Positions 1-6,734 of a DNA stretch of 45,293 nt are shown here, piece after piece. The stretch covers positions 1 through 45,293 of the IMG/VR virus record IMGVR_UViG_3300046727_000107; one strand, given 5' to 3'. A model generated the notes under the pieces. The model worked only from the letters and a program-made list of their open reading frames with translations. It made no database searches and was not told the DNA's origin. The position numbers and the translations under genes are program-made. Positions within the stretch are counted from its first letter, which is position 1. The number at the start of each line of letters is the position of its first letter. This DNA comes from a virus.

Positions 1-12
1 AAAACATAGTCT
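1..12. repeat. 12-bp terminal direct repeat, left copy
   Basis: The first 12 bases (AAAACATAGTCT) are identical to the last 12 bases of the window (45282-45293). An exact terminal overlap is what remains when a circular or circularly permuted genome is linearised by an assembler. It could also be a very short genuine terminal repeat, but 12 bp is much shorter than the packaged terminal repeats of T7-like phages. The overlap lies inside the gene-free control region, so no gene is cut. Confidence 0.7.
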
Positions 13-82
13 AAGCGTATGACATTACAGGATAATTTAACTAAACTATTTTGTCTCCGAAATAGGCCCTATACAGAGGAGG

Positions 83-141
83 TAAGCCAGGCTTAGTTGA
101 GGGCTGACTAAGCCAGGCTTAGTCGATTTCTAAAAGGCTTA
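83..141. repeat. GGCTTA/TAAGCC operator-like sites, left part
   Basis: Five copies of the hexamer lie at 83-88, 90-95, 109-114, 116-121 and 136-141. The first four form two inverted pairs of the form TAAGCC-A-GGCTTA. The second pair extends to the 17-bp palindrome ACTAAGCCAGGCTTAGT at 107-123. The same hexamer recurs nine times at the right end of the window (45118-45245), so both sets are one array if the genome is circular. Paired, helically spaced palindromes suit a dimeric HTH repressor or an initiator protein. Confidence 0.75.
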
Positions 142-240
142 TATTTCAAACAGTATATAGTATATAGTATATTCTAATTAAATAAATAATAATAATAATA
201 ACAGTAGGTTACATAACTATTTGGCCTAGAATACTATTAT
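142..240. other. AT-rich patch, candidate DNA unwinding element
   Basis: This is a nearly GC-free stretch in an otherwise GC-rich genome. It contains three tandem TATAGTA units (about 153-172) and an AAT trinucleotide run (about 184-199). One TTTCAAAC copy sits at 144-151. It lies between the two repeat arrays (GGCTTA to the left, TTTGAAA to the right). An AT-rich duplex next to iterons is the usual architecture of replication origins; that it is an origin here is inference. Bases 241-319 hold no gene and no clear signal. Confidence 0.45.
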
Positions 241-319
241 GAACAAATATTCATCATACTGTGTACTAAGCTTCTGGCTTACCATCCCCCTGCTGGCGAC
301 CAGGCCAGTGCTAAGAACA

Positions 320-423
320 TTTCAAACGTTTGATTATCTTTGAAACATTATTGCTATTTGAAATAAAGTTTCAAACATAGCGCCGGCTTTGAAATGTAAT
401 TCAAACTAACTCGGGATTCAAAC
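320..423. repeat. TTTGAAA/TTTCAAA iteron-like array
   Basis: Seven copies of a TTTSAAAY core begin at 320, 339, 357, 369, 388, 400 and 417; the last two have ATTC in place of TTTC. A further copy is at 144-151. The steps between starts are 19, 18, 12, 19, 12 and 17 bases. The first copy is part of the perfect 12-bp palindrome TCAAACGTTTGA (322-333). No reading frame of convincing composition covers this stretch, and bases 424-552 lead into the Acb2-like gene. Binding sites for a second regulator or a replication initiator are likely. Confidence 0.65.
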
Positions 424-552
424 CAGAGAGGGACGGGTCGATGGGTTTTTATGGGTGTCCGTGAGATCCTCGCCCCAAAATTACAATTGACCCCTGCCGC
501 CGGATTTGTAATAGCTTCGCCGCGTTGCAGCCCAACCGCAAAGGAACTACCC

Positions 553-786
553 ATGTCCCTCGGTGAAACCCGCGTTCGCATCAGCTTCAACCCCAGCGCA
601 GACAGCGACGTCGACCGGATCAAAAACAAATCGGCCGAGCTGATCGACCTCGTGGATCGCTTGCCCGGCCCCAGCGGCGACGATCGCCAAGCCTACGGCG
701 AGTTCCGACGCCTCATGGCGTTGGCGCAGACCGCCTACGAGGAAGCCGCCATGTGGGCCGTCAAGGCCGCTACGGTGGCGAAGTAG
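553..786 (+). CDS. Acb2-type cyclic-nucleotide sponge (anti-CBASS), 77 aa
   Basis: This small helical protein matches the Acb2/Tad1 hairpin family as I remember it. It has an N-terminal FNPS turn (12-15), then a helix with the pattern VDRIKNKSAELIDLVD (20-35). After a variable Gly/Pro linker comes a second helix ending in LAQTAYEEAAMWAVKAAT (57-74); the E-x-A-x-MWAVK signature is the family hallmark. Known Acb2 proteins form hexamers that sequester the cyclic di- and trinucleotides made by CBASS, and some bind gcADPR from Thoeris, so host immune effectors stay inactive. The ATG at 553 is chosen because AAGGA lies 8 bases upstream; the open frame extends to 451 without a ribosome site. It is the first rightward gene after the control region, which fits early expression. 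The RyR-domain gene follows 40 bp later. Confidence 0.8.
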   Translation: MSLGETRVRISFNPSADSDVDRIKNKSAELIDLVDRLPGPSGDDRQAYGEFRRLMALAQTAYEEAAMWAVKAATVAK

Positions 787-826
787 CTTCGCCCTGTCCC
801 CCGTAACAGCCCAAGGAAGGCCGCCC

Positions 827-1198
827 ATGCGTTCGATCGAAGGTATCGCCCGCGTATGCCACGAAGTGAACCGCGCGATCTGCGAGGCCGCTGGAGACGC
901 TAGCCAGCGCCCGTGGAACGAAGCCGAGCAGTGGCAGCGCGACAGCGCTGTCCAGGGCGTGCACTTCGCGATCAACAACCCGGATGCCACGGCCAGCGCC
1001 CAGCACGAGGCGTGGATGGCGGACAAGCGCGCGGACGGGTGGACCTGCGGCTCGGTCAAGGACGCCACGGCAAAGACCCACCCGTGCATGGTGCCTTACG
1101 ATCAGCTTCCGTTCGAGCAGCGGGTCAAAGACCACGCCTTCAAGGCCGTGGTGAGGGCGATGGCATCGCAAGCTACCACCCTAGCCACCACCCCCTGA
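827..1198 (+). CDS. RyR-domain protein, 123 aa
   Basis: The single domain matches the RyR (ryanodine-receptor repeat) family common in phages. Signature blocks are ARVCHEVNRAICEA (8-21), the WNEAEQWQRDSAVQGVHF stretch, an HEAWMADKRADGW block and the C-terminal HPCMVPYDQLPFEQRVKDHAF segment (roughly residues 85-106). RyR domains are predicted to bind nucleotide-derived ligands, possibly ADP-ribose-like; the role of the phage versions is not established. AAGGAAG occurs shortly before the ATG. Its neighbour upstream is an Acb2-type sponge and a terminator closes the unit downstream, so the two genes probably form a dedicated early transcript. A role in neutralising nucleotide immune signals is inference from that pairing. 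Confidence 0.8.
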   Translation: MRSIEGIARVCHEVNRAICEAAGDASQRPWNEAEQWQRDSAVQGVHFAINNPDATASAQHEAWMADKRADGWTCGSVKDATAKTHPCMVPYDQLPFEQRVKDHAFKAVVRAMASQATTLATTP

Positions 1199-1232
1199 AA
1201 ACGCACCAGTAATCAATATCATTCAAATACGG

Positions 1233-1265
1233 GGGTACCAGGTTGATAACCTCGGTACCCTTTTT
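1233..1265 (+). terminator. Rho-independent terminator after the RyR gene
   Basis: GGGTACC (1233-1239) pairs with GGTACCC (1254-1260). An inner AGGTT/AACCT stem closes on a three-base GAT loop, giving 12 base pairs with one bulged C. TTTTT follows directly (1261-1265). It ends the Acb2-RyR transcript. Confidence 0.85.
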
Positions 1266-1303
1266 CCAAAGAAAAACCCCCGGCGCCTTGGGAGCACCGG
1301 GGG
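1265..1303 (-). terminator. Rho-independent terminator of the leftward gene 1364-1633
   Basis: On the minus strand CCCCCGG (1303-1297) pairs with CCGGGGG (1283-1277) around a 13-base loop. TTTTTC and further T residues follow (1276 downward). It lies 60 bases past the stop of the leftward gene, back to back with the rightward terminator at 1233-1265. Confidence 0.8.
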
Positions 1304-1363
1304 TCAAGTCGGAGGTTTGATAGGGGACGTCGGTCCAGAACCCCGAACCGGCGAGCCGTACCC

Positions 1364-1633
1364 CTACGCCGTGGCGACCTCCTCGTCAACGGCTGCTTCC
1401 GCTTCCGCTTCCGCCGGAGGCGGTGGAGCATCCACATACTCGACCGCCCCGCTCAGGTACCCGCCGGTGGCGAACCGCATCACCGCCTTGGCGCCATCCG
1501 GCTTGACCAGCCGCAGCTCGACCTCGTGGGCGTTCTGGTGGTCCACGGCGAACACGAGCGTGCCGGCGGGCTCGCCGGTCTCCTTGTCGAGCAGCGTGAC
1601 GCTCTGCTCCGCGACTTTCCATGGTGTCGGCAT
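1364..1633 (-). CDS. Hypothetical protein, 89 aa, acidic Ala/Glu tail
   Basis: I do not recognise this family. The first 65 residues look like a compact beta-rich domain (segments VTLLDKETGEPAGTLVFAVD and AHEVELRLVKPDGAKAVMRF). Four prolines and a strongly acidic Ala/Glu repeat end the protein. The start at 1633 is fixed by AAGGAGAACCCG directly before the ATG; the frame stays open upstream without a ribosome site. It is a lone leftward gene between two rightward blocks with its own terminator, so it is probably expressed on its own schedule. Confidence 0.7.
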   Translation of the reverse strand: MPTPWKVAEQSVTLLDKETGEPAGTLVFAVDHQNAHEVELRLVKPDGAKAVMRFATGGYLSGAVEYVDAPPPPAEAEAEAAVDEEVATA

Positions 1634-1648
1634 CGGGTTCTCCTTGGG

Positions 1649-1677
1649 TTGACGATGGAACGCACGTAGCATAACCT
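1649..1677 (+). promoter_or_regulatory. Candidate promoter for the KTSC gene
   Basis: TTGACG (1649-1654) is followed after 17 bases by TAACCT (1672-1677), a weak -10. Initiation 7-8 bases later would fall on the ATG at 1685. The gene has no Shine-Dalgarno sequence, so a leaderless transcript would fit. The region between the two divergent starts (1634-1684) is only 51 bp and must serve both genes. Confidence 0.35.
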
Positions 1678-1684
1678 GTGGCGC

Positions 1685-1894
1685 ATGACCACCATGCACG
1701 CCGTCCAGTCCAGCAACCTCGCGGCCGTGGGCTACGACCCCGAGACCCTCACGCTGTCCATCCAGTTCAAATCGTCCCCGCGTCCCTACCGCTACGCCAA
1801 GGTGCCAGAGAGTGAGTACCAGTCGCTGATGGACGCCACGTCGCCCGGCCGCTATTTCCTTCAGAACATCAAAGACCAGTACGACGAGGTGTGA
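1685..1894 (+). CDS. KTSC-domain protein, 69 aa
   Basis: The protein is essentially one KTSC domain: VQSSNLAAVGYDPETLTLSI (7-26), a YRYAKVPESEY block and the closing GRYFLQNIKDQY segment. KTSC domains are small folds found alone in phages or fused to lysyl-tRNA synthetase; their activity is not known, although a nucleic-acid role has been suggested. The family usually has a Lys-Thr-Ser-Cys set of residues which is not fully kept here. No ribosome site is visible before the ATG; the transcript may be leaderless. The next gene begins two bases after this stop, making it the first gene of the packaging operon. Confidence 0.8.
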   Translation: MTTMHAVQSSNLAAVGYDPETLTLSIQFKSSPRPYRYAKVPESEYQSLMDATSPGRYFLQNIKDQYDEV

Positions 1895-1895
1895 C

Positions 1896-2099
1896 ATGCC
1901 CTCGTTCATTTGTCTTGGAGAAGCGCCGATCGCCGGGTGTGGGCGCATTCTTACGGACGAGGAGCGTTATTACTATTCGACTTCCTGCGAAGACTGCGCG
2001 CGGCTGTGGGGAGAAGAAATCGACGCATGGCGCGCTGGTGGTCCCAACGTCGAATTAGACCGTATGTTCTCCGCGCTACCACCGGTGATGAATGGATGA
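1896..2099 (+). CDS. Small Cys-containing protein, 67 aa
   Basis: Cysteines at residues 6, 15, 31 and 34 include a CEDC pair (31-34), which suggests a small zinc-binding knuckle. The rest is acidic and aromatic. I do not recognise a family. The ATG follows GAGGTGTGAC, placing GAGG at a usable distance and overlapping the preceding stop region. The end overlaps the terminase start by 8 bases, so translation is likely coupled to terminase. A role in packaging, for example as a small terminase partner, is possible from position only. Confidence 0.6.
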   Translation: MPSFICLGEAPIAGCGRILTDEERYYYSTSCEDCARLWGEEIDAWRAGGPNVELDRMFSALPPVMNG

Positions 2100-4092
2100 C
2101 CTTGCCGCCAAGGAGCAGGCGCGCCAGCAGGCCATCCTGAAGTTCGGCAACGATCGCAAGCTGGCGCACGCCGTCCTGTTCGCCCACCGCCATCCCGACG
2201 CCACCCCACCGTTCCACCACGACATGATGGACGTGTGGCATGGTCCTTCGCGGCGCGTGCTGATCATGGCGCTGCGCGAGGGCGCGAAGTCGACGGTCGG
2301 CGAGGAGGAGATGATTCTCGACGCCGTGTTCCAGTCGTTCCACAACGCGGTGATCATCGGCGAGACCGCGGAACGTGCGGCCGATCGCCTGCGGGCCGTG
2401 AAGTACGAGTTGGAGTACAACGAGTTTTTGATAGAGCTGTTCGGCGGGATGAAGGGCACGACGTGGAACGAGGACAAGATCATCCTCCAGAACAACGTGT
2501 GCATACAGGCCAAGGGACGCGACCAGTCGTTCCGCGGCATCAAGCATCTCGACTGGCGCCCCGACTTCCTCTGGGTGGACGACTACGAGGACAAGGAGAG
2601 CGTCAAGACACCCGAGAGCCGCGACTTCTGGACCAAGAACTTCATGACCGTGATCGTGCCGGCCTGCGACAGGCGCGCAAAGATCCGCATCACCGGAACG
2701 CCACTGGATGACGACTGCATGCTCTACCGCCTGCGCAAGGAGCGCACGCAGGACGGTGGGCTGCGCTGGACCACACGCGAGTATCCGATCGAGTACATCA
2801 GCCCGGAGGGCGAGCGTACGCCGATATGGCCGGCGCGGTACCCGCTGGAGTACATCGACGAAGTCAAGCAGTCCTACGCCGAGCAAGGCTTGGCCGAGGA
2901 CTACCAGCGAGAGTACATGGTGCAGGCCAGCAATCCGCAGCTGCGCAAGTTCAAGGCCGAGCAGATGCACGTCGTGCCGCACATCCGGACATGGCAGCCG
3001 ACGCTCGCGGTCTACGACCCCGCGCGCACGACGAACCAGAAGACGTCGTCGATGACCGGACACGTCGTCGCCAGTTGGATCGGCAACAAGCTGGTGGTGT
3101 GGGAGGCGGGCGGGCGGTTCATGCTGCCCGATGCGCTGATCGCCGATCTGTTCCGGGTGGAGGAGACCTACAGCCCGGTCGAGATCGGCGTGGAGGAGAC
3201 CGGGCTGAACGAGTGGATCATGCAGCCGCTGCGTCATGAGCAGTTGCGCCGGCGCATCATGCTGCCGCTGCGCGCCATCAACGCGCCGAAAGGCAAGATC
3301 GACTTCATCGGATCGCTCCAGCCGTTCTTCGCCGCGGGCGAGGTGGAGTTTGCCGTCGAGCTGCCCGAGCTGAAGAAGCAGCTGCTGTCGTTCCCGACCG
3401 GGCGGCTCGACGTTCCCAACGCGCTTGCCTACCTCCTGAAGATGCGGCCGGGCCTGCCGGTGCTCGACGGGTTCGGCGCGATGAACGTGGTGGAGGATCT
3501 GCCGCGCGTCTCCAGCCGGCCGTACTACCTGGCGCTCAACGCCGACAAGGGCGTGGTGTCGGCGATCCTGTGCCAGCACGTCGACGGTGCACTGTGGGTG
3601 CTGGCCGACTGGCTGCGCGAGGGCGACCCCGGCGAGGTGCTCGGCGGCATCGTCACCGACGTGTCCATGGAGATCGGCAGGACACCCAGGCCGGTGGCCG
3701 GGCTCCAGCACTTCAAGCCGTTCGATACCATCGGCCTGATGGCGGCGGCGCGGCGAGTGCCGATCGACGTCAACAGCGGTGGCGAGCTGCTGCACGGCCG
3801 CGAGGAGCTGCGCAAGTACATGCGCGCCATGCGGCACGGACAGCCGGCGCTGCTGATCGCCAGCCGGGCGTCGTGGACGCTGCGCGCGCTCTCGGGTGGC
3901 TATGCGCGCAAGGTGGTGAAGGGCGGCGTCCTGAACGGCGAGCCGGTGGAGAATGTCTACAAGGTGCTGATCGAGGGCCTGGAGACATTTGCCGGGCTCT
4001 TGCCCTCGACCGCCGAGCGGGATATGGATGACAGTCCCCATTATGCGGTCAACGACCGGGGCGTCCGCTACATGACGGCATTGCCACGCTGA
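2092..4092 (+). CDS. Terminase large subunit (TerL), 666 aa
   Basis: This is the ATP-driven DNA packaging motor and headful or end-cutting nuclease. An atypical Walker A motif LREGAKST spans 61-68, Walker B FLWVDDYE spans 159-166 and the coupling motif TGTP spans 201-204. The nuclease half begins around residue 305 with the acidic LAVYDPAR segment and continues with VEETGLNEW. The last 190 or so residues (from about 475, RPYYLALNADKG) form an extra domain that most TerL proteins of 450-550 residues lack; its layout of strands resembles the preceding RNase-H-type domain. The start is the ATG at 2092, overlapping the previous gene. The stop overlaps the portal start (TGATG). Confidence 0.9.
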   Translation: MDDLAAKEQARQQAILKFGNDRKLAHAVLFAHRHPDATPPFHHDMMDVWHGPSRRVLIMALREGAKSTVGEEEMILDAVFQSFHNAVIIGETAERAADRLRAVKYELEYNEFLIELFGGMKGTTWNEDKIILQNNVCIQAKGRDQSFRGIKHLDWRPDFLWVDDYEDKESVKTPESRDFWTKNFMTVIVPACDRRAKIRITGTPLDDDCMLYRLRKERTQDGGLRWTTREYPIEYISPEGERTPIWPARYPLEYIDEVKQSYAEQGLAEDYQREYMVQASNPQLRKFKAEQMHVVPHIRTWQPTLAVYDPARTTNQKTSSMTGHVVASWIGNKLVVWEAGGRFMLPDALIADLFRVEETYSPVEIGVEETGLNEWIMQPLRHEQLRRRIMLPLRAINAPKGKIDFIGSLQPFFAAGEVEFAVELPELKKQLLSFPTGRLDVPNALAYLLKMRPGLPVLDGFGAMNVVEDLPRVSSRPYYLALNADKGVVSAILCQHVDGALWVLADWLREGDPGEVLGGIVTDVSMEIGRTPRPVAGLQHFKPFDTIGLMAAARRVPIDVNSGGELLHGREELRKYMRAMRHGQPALLIASRASWTLRALSGGYARKVVKGGVLNGEPVENVYKVLIEGLETFAGLLPSTAERDMDDSPHYAVNDRGVRYMTALPR

Positions 4093-6362
4093 TGGCCCGA
4101 CGATCGCGCAAATCCGCCAAGCTTGCTCGCGACCCGCGCAGCGACGCGGAGACGCCCGAGCCGGATGCCGACGACGCCCTGTCCGCCATCGGCGATAATA
4201 GCGAGGGCGTCGACACTGACAAGGAGAACGCCAAGGAGGAAGACCGCGACGCGCAGCTCTGCGGCGTCGATGAGATCCACGACGCATTGGTCGAGTTGTA
4301 CGATGATATCGAGGGCGGGTTCAACAACCAGGCCGACCGCTCCGACGACATCATGGACTACTGGGACTTGTACAATTGCAAGATGGGCGGGCGGCAGGCG
4401 TACGCCGGCAACAGCAAGATTTTCGTGCCGATCATCACCAACGCCGTCAACGCGCGCAAGACGCGCTTCACCAACCAGATTTTCCCGCAGTCGGGGCGCA
4501 ACGTCGAGTGCACTACCAGCGAGGACAAACCGAACGAGTTGATCGCGCTGCTGGAGCACTATATCCGCCGCGCCAAGCTGCGCACGCAGGTGATGCCCGC
4601 GCTGATGAAGAACGGCGACATTGAAGGGCAGTACAACATTTGCGTCTCGTGGGGCTCGACCAAGCGCACCGTGACGCAGCGTGTCACCAAGCCGCTTCAG
4701 CCGGCCGGCCAGGAGCCGATCCCCGGCACCGACGACGACGACATCGAGGAGGAGACCGTCGAGCGCGCGTGCCCGATCGTCGAGGTGCTCGGCGACAGCG
4801 ACGTGCTGGTGCTGCCGGAGACCGCGAACAGCATCGAGGATGCGATCTACGAGCAGGGTGGCTCGGTGACGGTGATCCGGCGCTGGAGCAAGTCGAAGAT
4901 CAAGAAGATGATCGCTGACGAGGAGATCGAGGAGGAAGCTGGCGAGAAACTGCTCGGCATGTTCACCGACAACGACGGGCCGATGCGCGAGGACAAGCCG
5001 AAGAAGATGATCGATGCCGCCGGCATCCAGACGCAGAATGGCACCAAGTACGCGCTGATCTACGAGACCTACACGCTGCTCACCTACAACGACGAGCGCC
5101 GGCTCTACAAGGCGTTCTTCGGCGCTCCGCAACTGATCGTCGGGTGCAAGCGCAACCCGTACTGGTCCGACCGCTGTCCGATCCTGTCGGTGCCGGTGGA
5201 GAAGGTGCAGGGCTCGTTCAAGGGCATCTCGAAGCTCAAGCCGTGCGCCGACATGCAGTACGCCGCCAACGATGCGGTGAACGAGGGCATGGACTCGGCG
5301 GCCTACTCCATGCTGCCGATCATCATGACCGATCCGCTGAAGAACCCGCGCATCGGCACGATGGTGCTCAATCTCGCGGCGATCTGGGAGACCAACCCGA
5401 ACGACACGCAGTTCGCGCAGTTTCCAGAATTGTGGAAGTCGGCGTTCGAGGTAGTCGGCGCGTGCGAGCAGAAAATCAACCAGACGCTCAGCGTGTCGCC
5501 CGCTGTGATGCCGCAGTCGACGTCGACCGCGCAGCGGCGCAACCAGGCCGAGCTGGCGCAGGAGGCACAGGTCGACATCCTCTCGACCGCCGACGCCGTC
5601 ACGGTGGTGGAGGAGGGCGTGCTGACGCCGCTGCTTCAGTGGTTCGTCGAGCTGGATCACCAGTTCCGCGACAAGCCGATGACTGTGCGCGAGTACGGCG
5701 AGATGGGCGTGATCCTCAATATGCAGGAGATCAAGCCGGTTCAGATGAACAAGCGGTTCGAGTTCCGTTGGTTCGGCGTCGAGAGCGCGCGCAACGCGCA
5801 GCAGGTGCAGCAGCAGATCGCCACCATGAACGTGCTGCGTGGCATCCCGCCGGAGCAGTATGAAGGCTACAAGCTCAACATGCGCCCGATCATGGCGCAG
5901 ATGGTCGACAACGCGTTCGGCTCGCGCATGGCACCGGAGATTTTCCAGAACATGCGCAGCCAGCTCAGCAACGAGCCGCAGCTTGAGAATACGATGCTGC
6001 TCGACGGGTTCGATCTGCCGGTGCATCCGCTCGACGAAGACGCGCAGCATCTCCAGGCACACGCGCAGATCATGCAGAACGGAGATCCGACTGGCATGAT
6101 TCGCGTGCACATGGCCAAGCACATCGCGCAGCTCTCGCAGAAAACGCAGCAGCAGGCGATGATGCAGCAGCAACAGCAGATGCAGCAGGGCATGCCGGGC
6201 GTGCCCGGCGGCGCGGGTCCAGGCGGCCCGCAGCCGGCGCCAGGGGTCGCCGGGTCGCCGCGCATCGGCGCGCAGCCGCAGATGCCAACCGGTGGCCAGG
6301 GTCCGCCCGGCATGATTCACCACGACCAGCTCAACGGCGCGGGGATTGCTCCGCGGCGTTGA
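4092..6362 (+). CDS. Portal protein, 756 aa
   Basis: This dodecameric head-tail connector is the docking site of terminase. Assignment rests on position directly after TerL (overlapping TGATG), a length like that of P22 or N4 portals (725-763), and the acidic N-terminus before a helical crown region. Recognisable segments are YAGNSKIFVPIITNAVNARK near residue 105 and a central block with MQYAANDAVNEGMDSAAY. The C-terminus from about residue 680 is a run of Gln and Met followed by Gly/Pro-rich sequence, as in many portals with a flexible barrel end. I did not confirm a particular portal family. Confidence 0.85.
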   Translation: MARRSRKSAKLARDPRSDAETPEPDADDALSAIGDNSEGVDTDKENAKEEDRDAQLCGVDEIHDALVELYDDIEGGFNNQADRSDDIMDYWDLYNCKMGGRQAYAGNSKIFVPIITNAVNARKTRFTNQIFPQSGRNVECTTSEDKPNELIALLEHYIRRAKLRTQVMPALMKNGDIEGQYNICVSWGSTKRTVTQRVTKPLQPAGQEPIPGTDDDDIEEETVERACPIVEVLGDSDVLVLPETANSIEDAIYEQGGSVTVIRRWSKSKIKKMIADEEIEEEAGEKLLGMFTDNDGPMREDKPKKMIDAAGIQTQNGTKYALIYETYTLLTYNDERRLYKAFFGAPQLIVGCKRNPYWSDRCPILSVPVEKVQGSFKGISKLKPCADMQYAANDAVNEGMDSAAYSMLPIIMTDPLKNPRIGTMVLNLAAIWETNPNDTQFAQFPELWKSAFEVVGACEQKINQTLSVSPAVMPQSTSTAQRRNQAELAQEAQVDILSTADAVTVVEEGVLTPLLQWFVELDHQFRDKPMTVREYGEMGVILNMQEIKPVQMNKRFEFRWFGVESARNAQQVQQQIATMNVLRGIPPEQYEGYKLNMRPIMAQMVDNAFGSRMAPEIFQNMRSQLSNEPQLENTMLLDGFDLPVHPLDEDAQHLQAHAQIMQNGDPTGMIRVHMAKHIAQLSQKTQQQAMMQQQQQMQQGMPGVPGGAGPGGPQPAPGVAGSPRIGAQPQMPTGGQGPPGMIHHDQLNGAGIAPRR

Positions 6363-6398
6363 TCTGTGGTAGCAACAATCGTTCGTCGGAGGTTCGCT

Positions 6399-6734
6399 AT
6401 GCGCAAGGTTATTTCGTCGATCGCGGCGCTTTTGATGTTTTCTTCCGTCGCGCTAGCGCAGCCGCTGTTCACCGGCGGGCGCACGTCGAAGCTCAACATC
6501 ACGGCGGCGACAGTCGTGAAGGTCGGCAGTGGGCGGCTCGCGACATTCACTGTGACGACGGCCGGCGCTGCGGGGACAATCAGCGACACGACGACAACCG
6601 GCGCCGTTGCGGCGGCCAATCTGATCGCAGTGACCCCGGCCACCGTTGGTGTCTACAAGATTGACTGGCCAGTGCTCAACGGCATCGTTGTGACACCGGG
6701 TGTGGGGCAAATCGTGTCGGTGAGCTACGAATGA
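6399..6734 (+). CDS. Small exported protein with Sec signal peptide, 111 aa
   Basis: The N-terminus has a Lys/Arg start, a hydrophobic core IAALLMF and a cleavage site VALA-QP after residue 20. The mature part is about 90 residues, Thr/Val/Ala-rich and probably all-beta. The ATG at 6399 is chosen because CGGAGG lies 6 bases upstream; the open frame starts earlier but without a ribosome site. It overlaps the next gene by ATGA, and that product is also exported. Family unknown. The placement right after the portal is unusual: exported proteins are not expected inside the head operon. The mature sequence resembles small beta-sandwich appendage proteins, but this is weak. Confidence 0.75.
   Translation: MRKVISSIAALLMFSSVALAQPLFTGGRTSKLNITAATVVKVGSGRLATFTVTTAGAAGTISDTTTTGAVAAANLIAVTPATVGVYKIDWPVLNGIVVTPGVGQIVSVSYE

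Noticed and set aside
451-552. Longer N-terminus for the Acb2-like protein
   Set aside because: The 34 extra residues have no ribosome site and do not fit the family; AAGGA is placed for the ATG at 553.
1951-4287. 778-codon open frame on the minus strand opposite the terminase
   Set aside because: It mirrors the terminase gene codon for codon and has Arg/His/Leu-rich, low-quality composition typical of the antisense of a GC-rich gene.
4068-6323. 751-codon open frame on the minus strand opposite the portal
   Set aside because: Same explanation: antisense shadow with His/Leu/Arg-rich composition, no ribosome site and no family motif.
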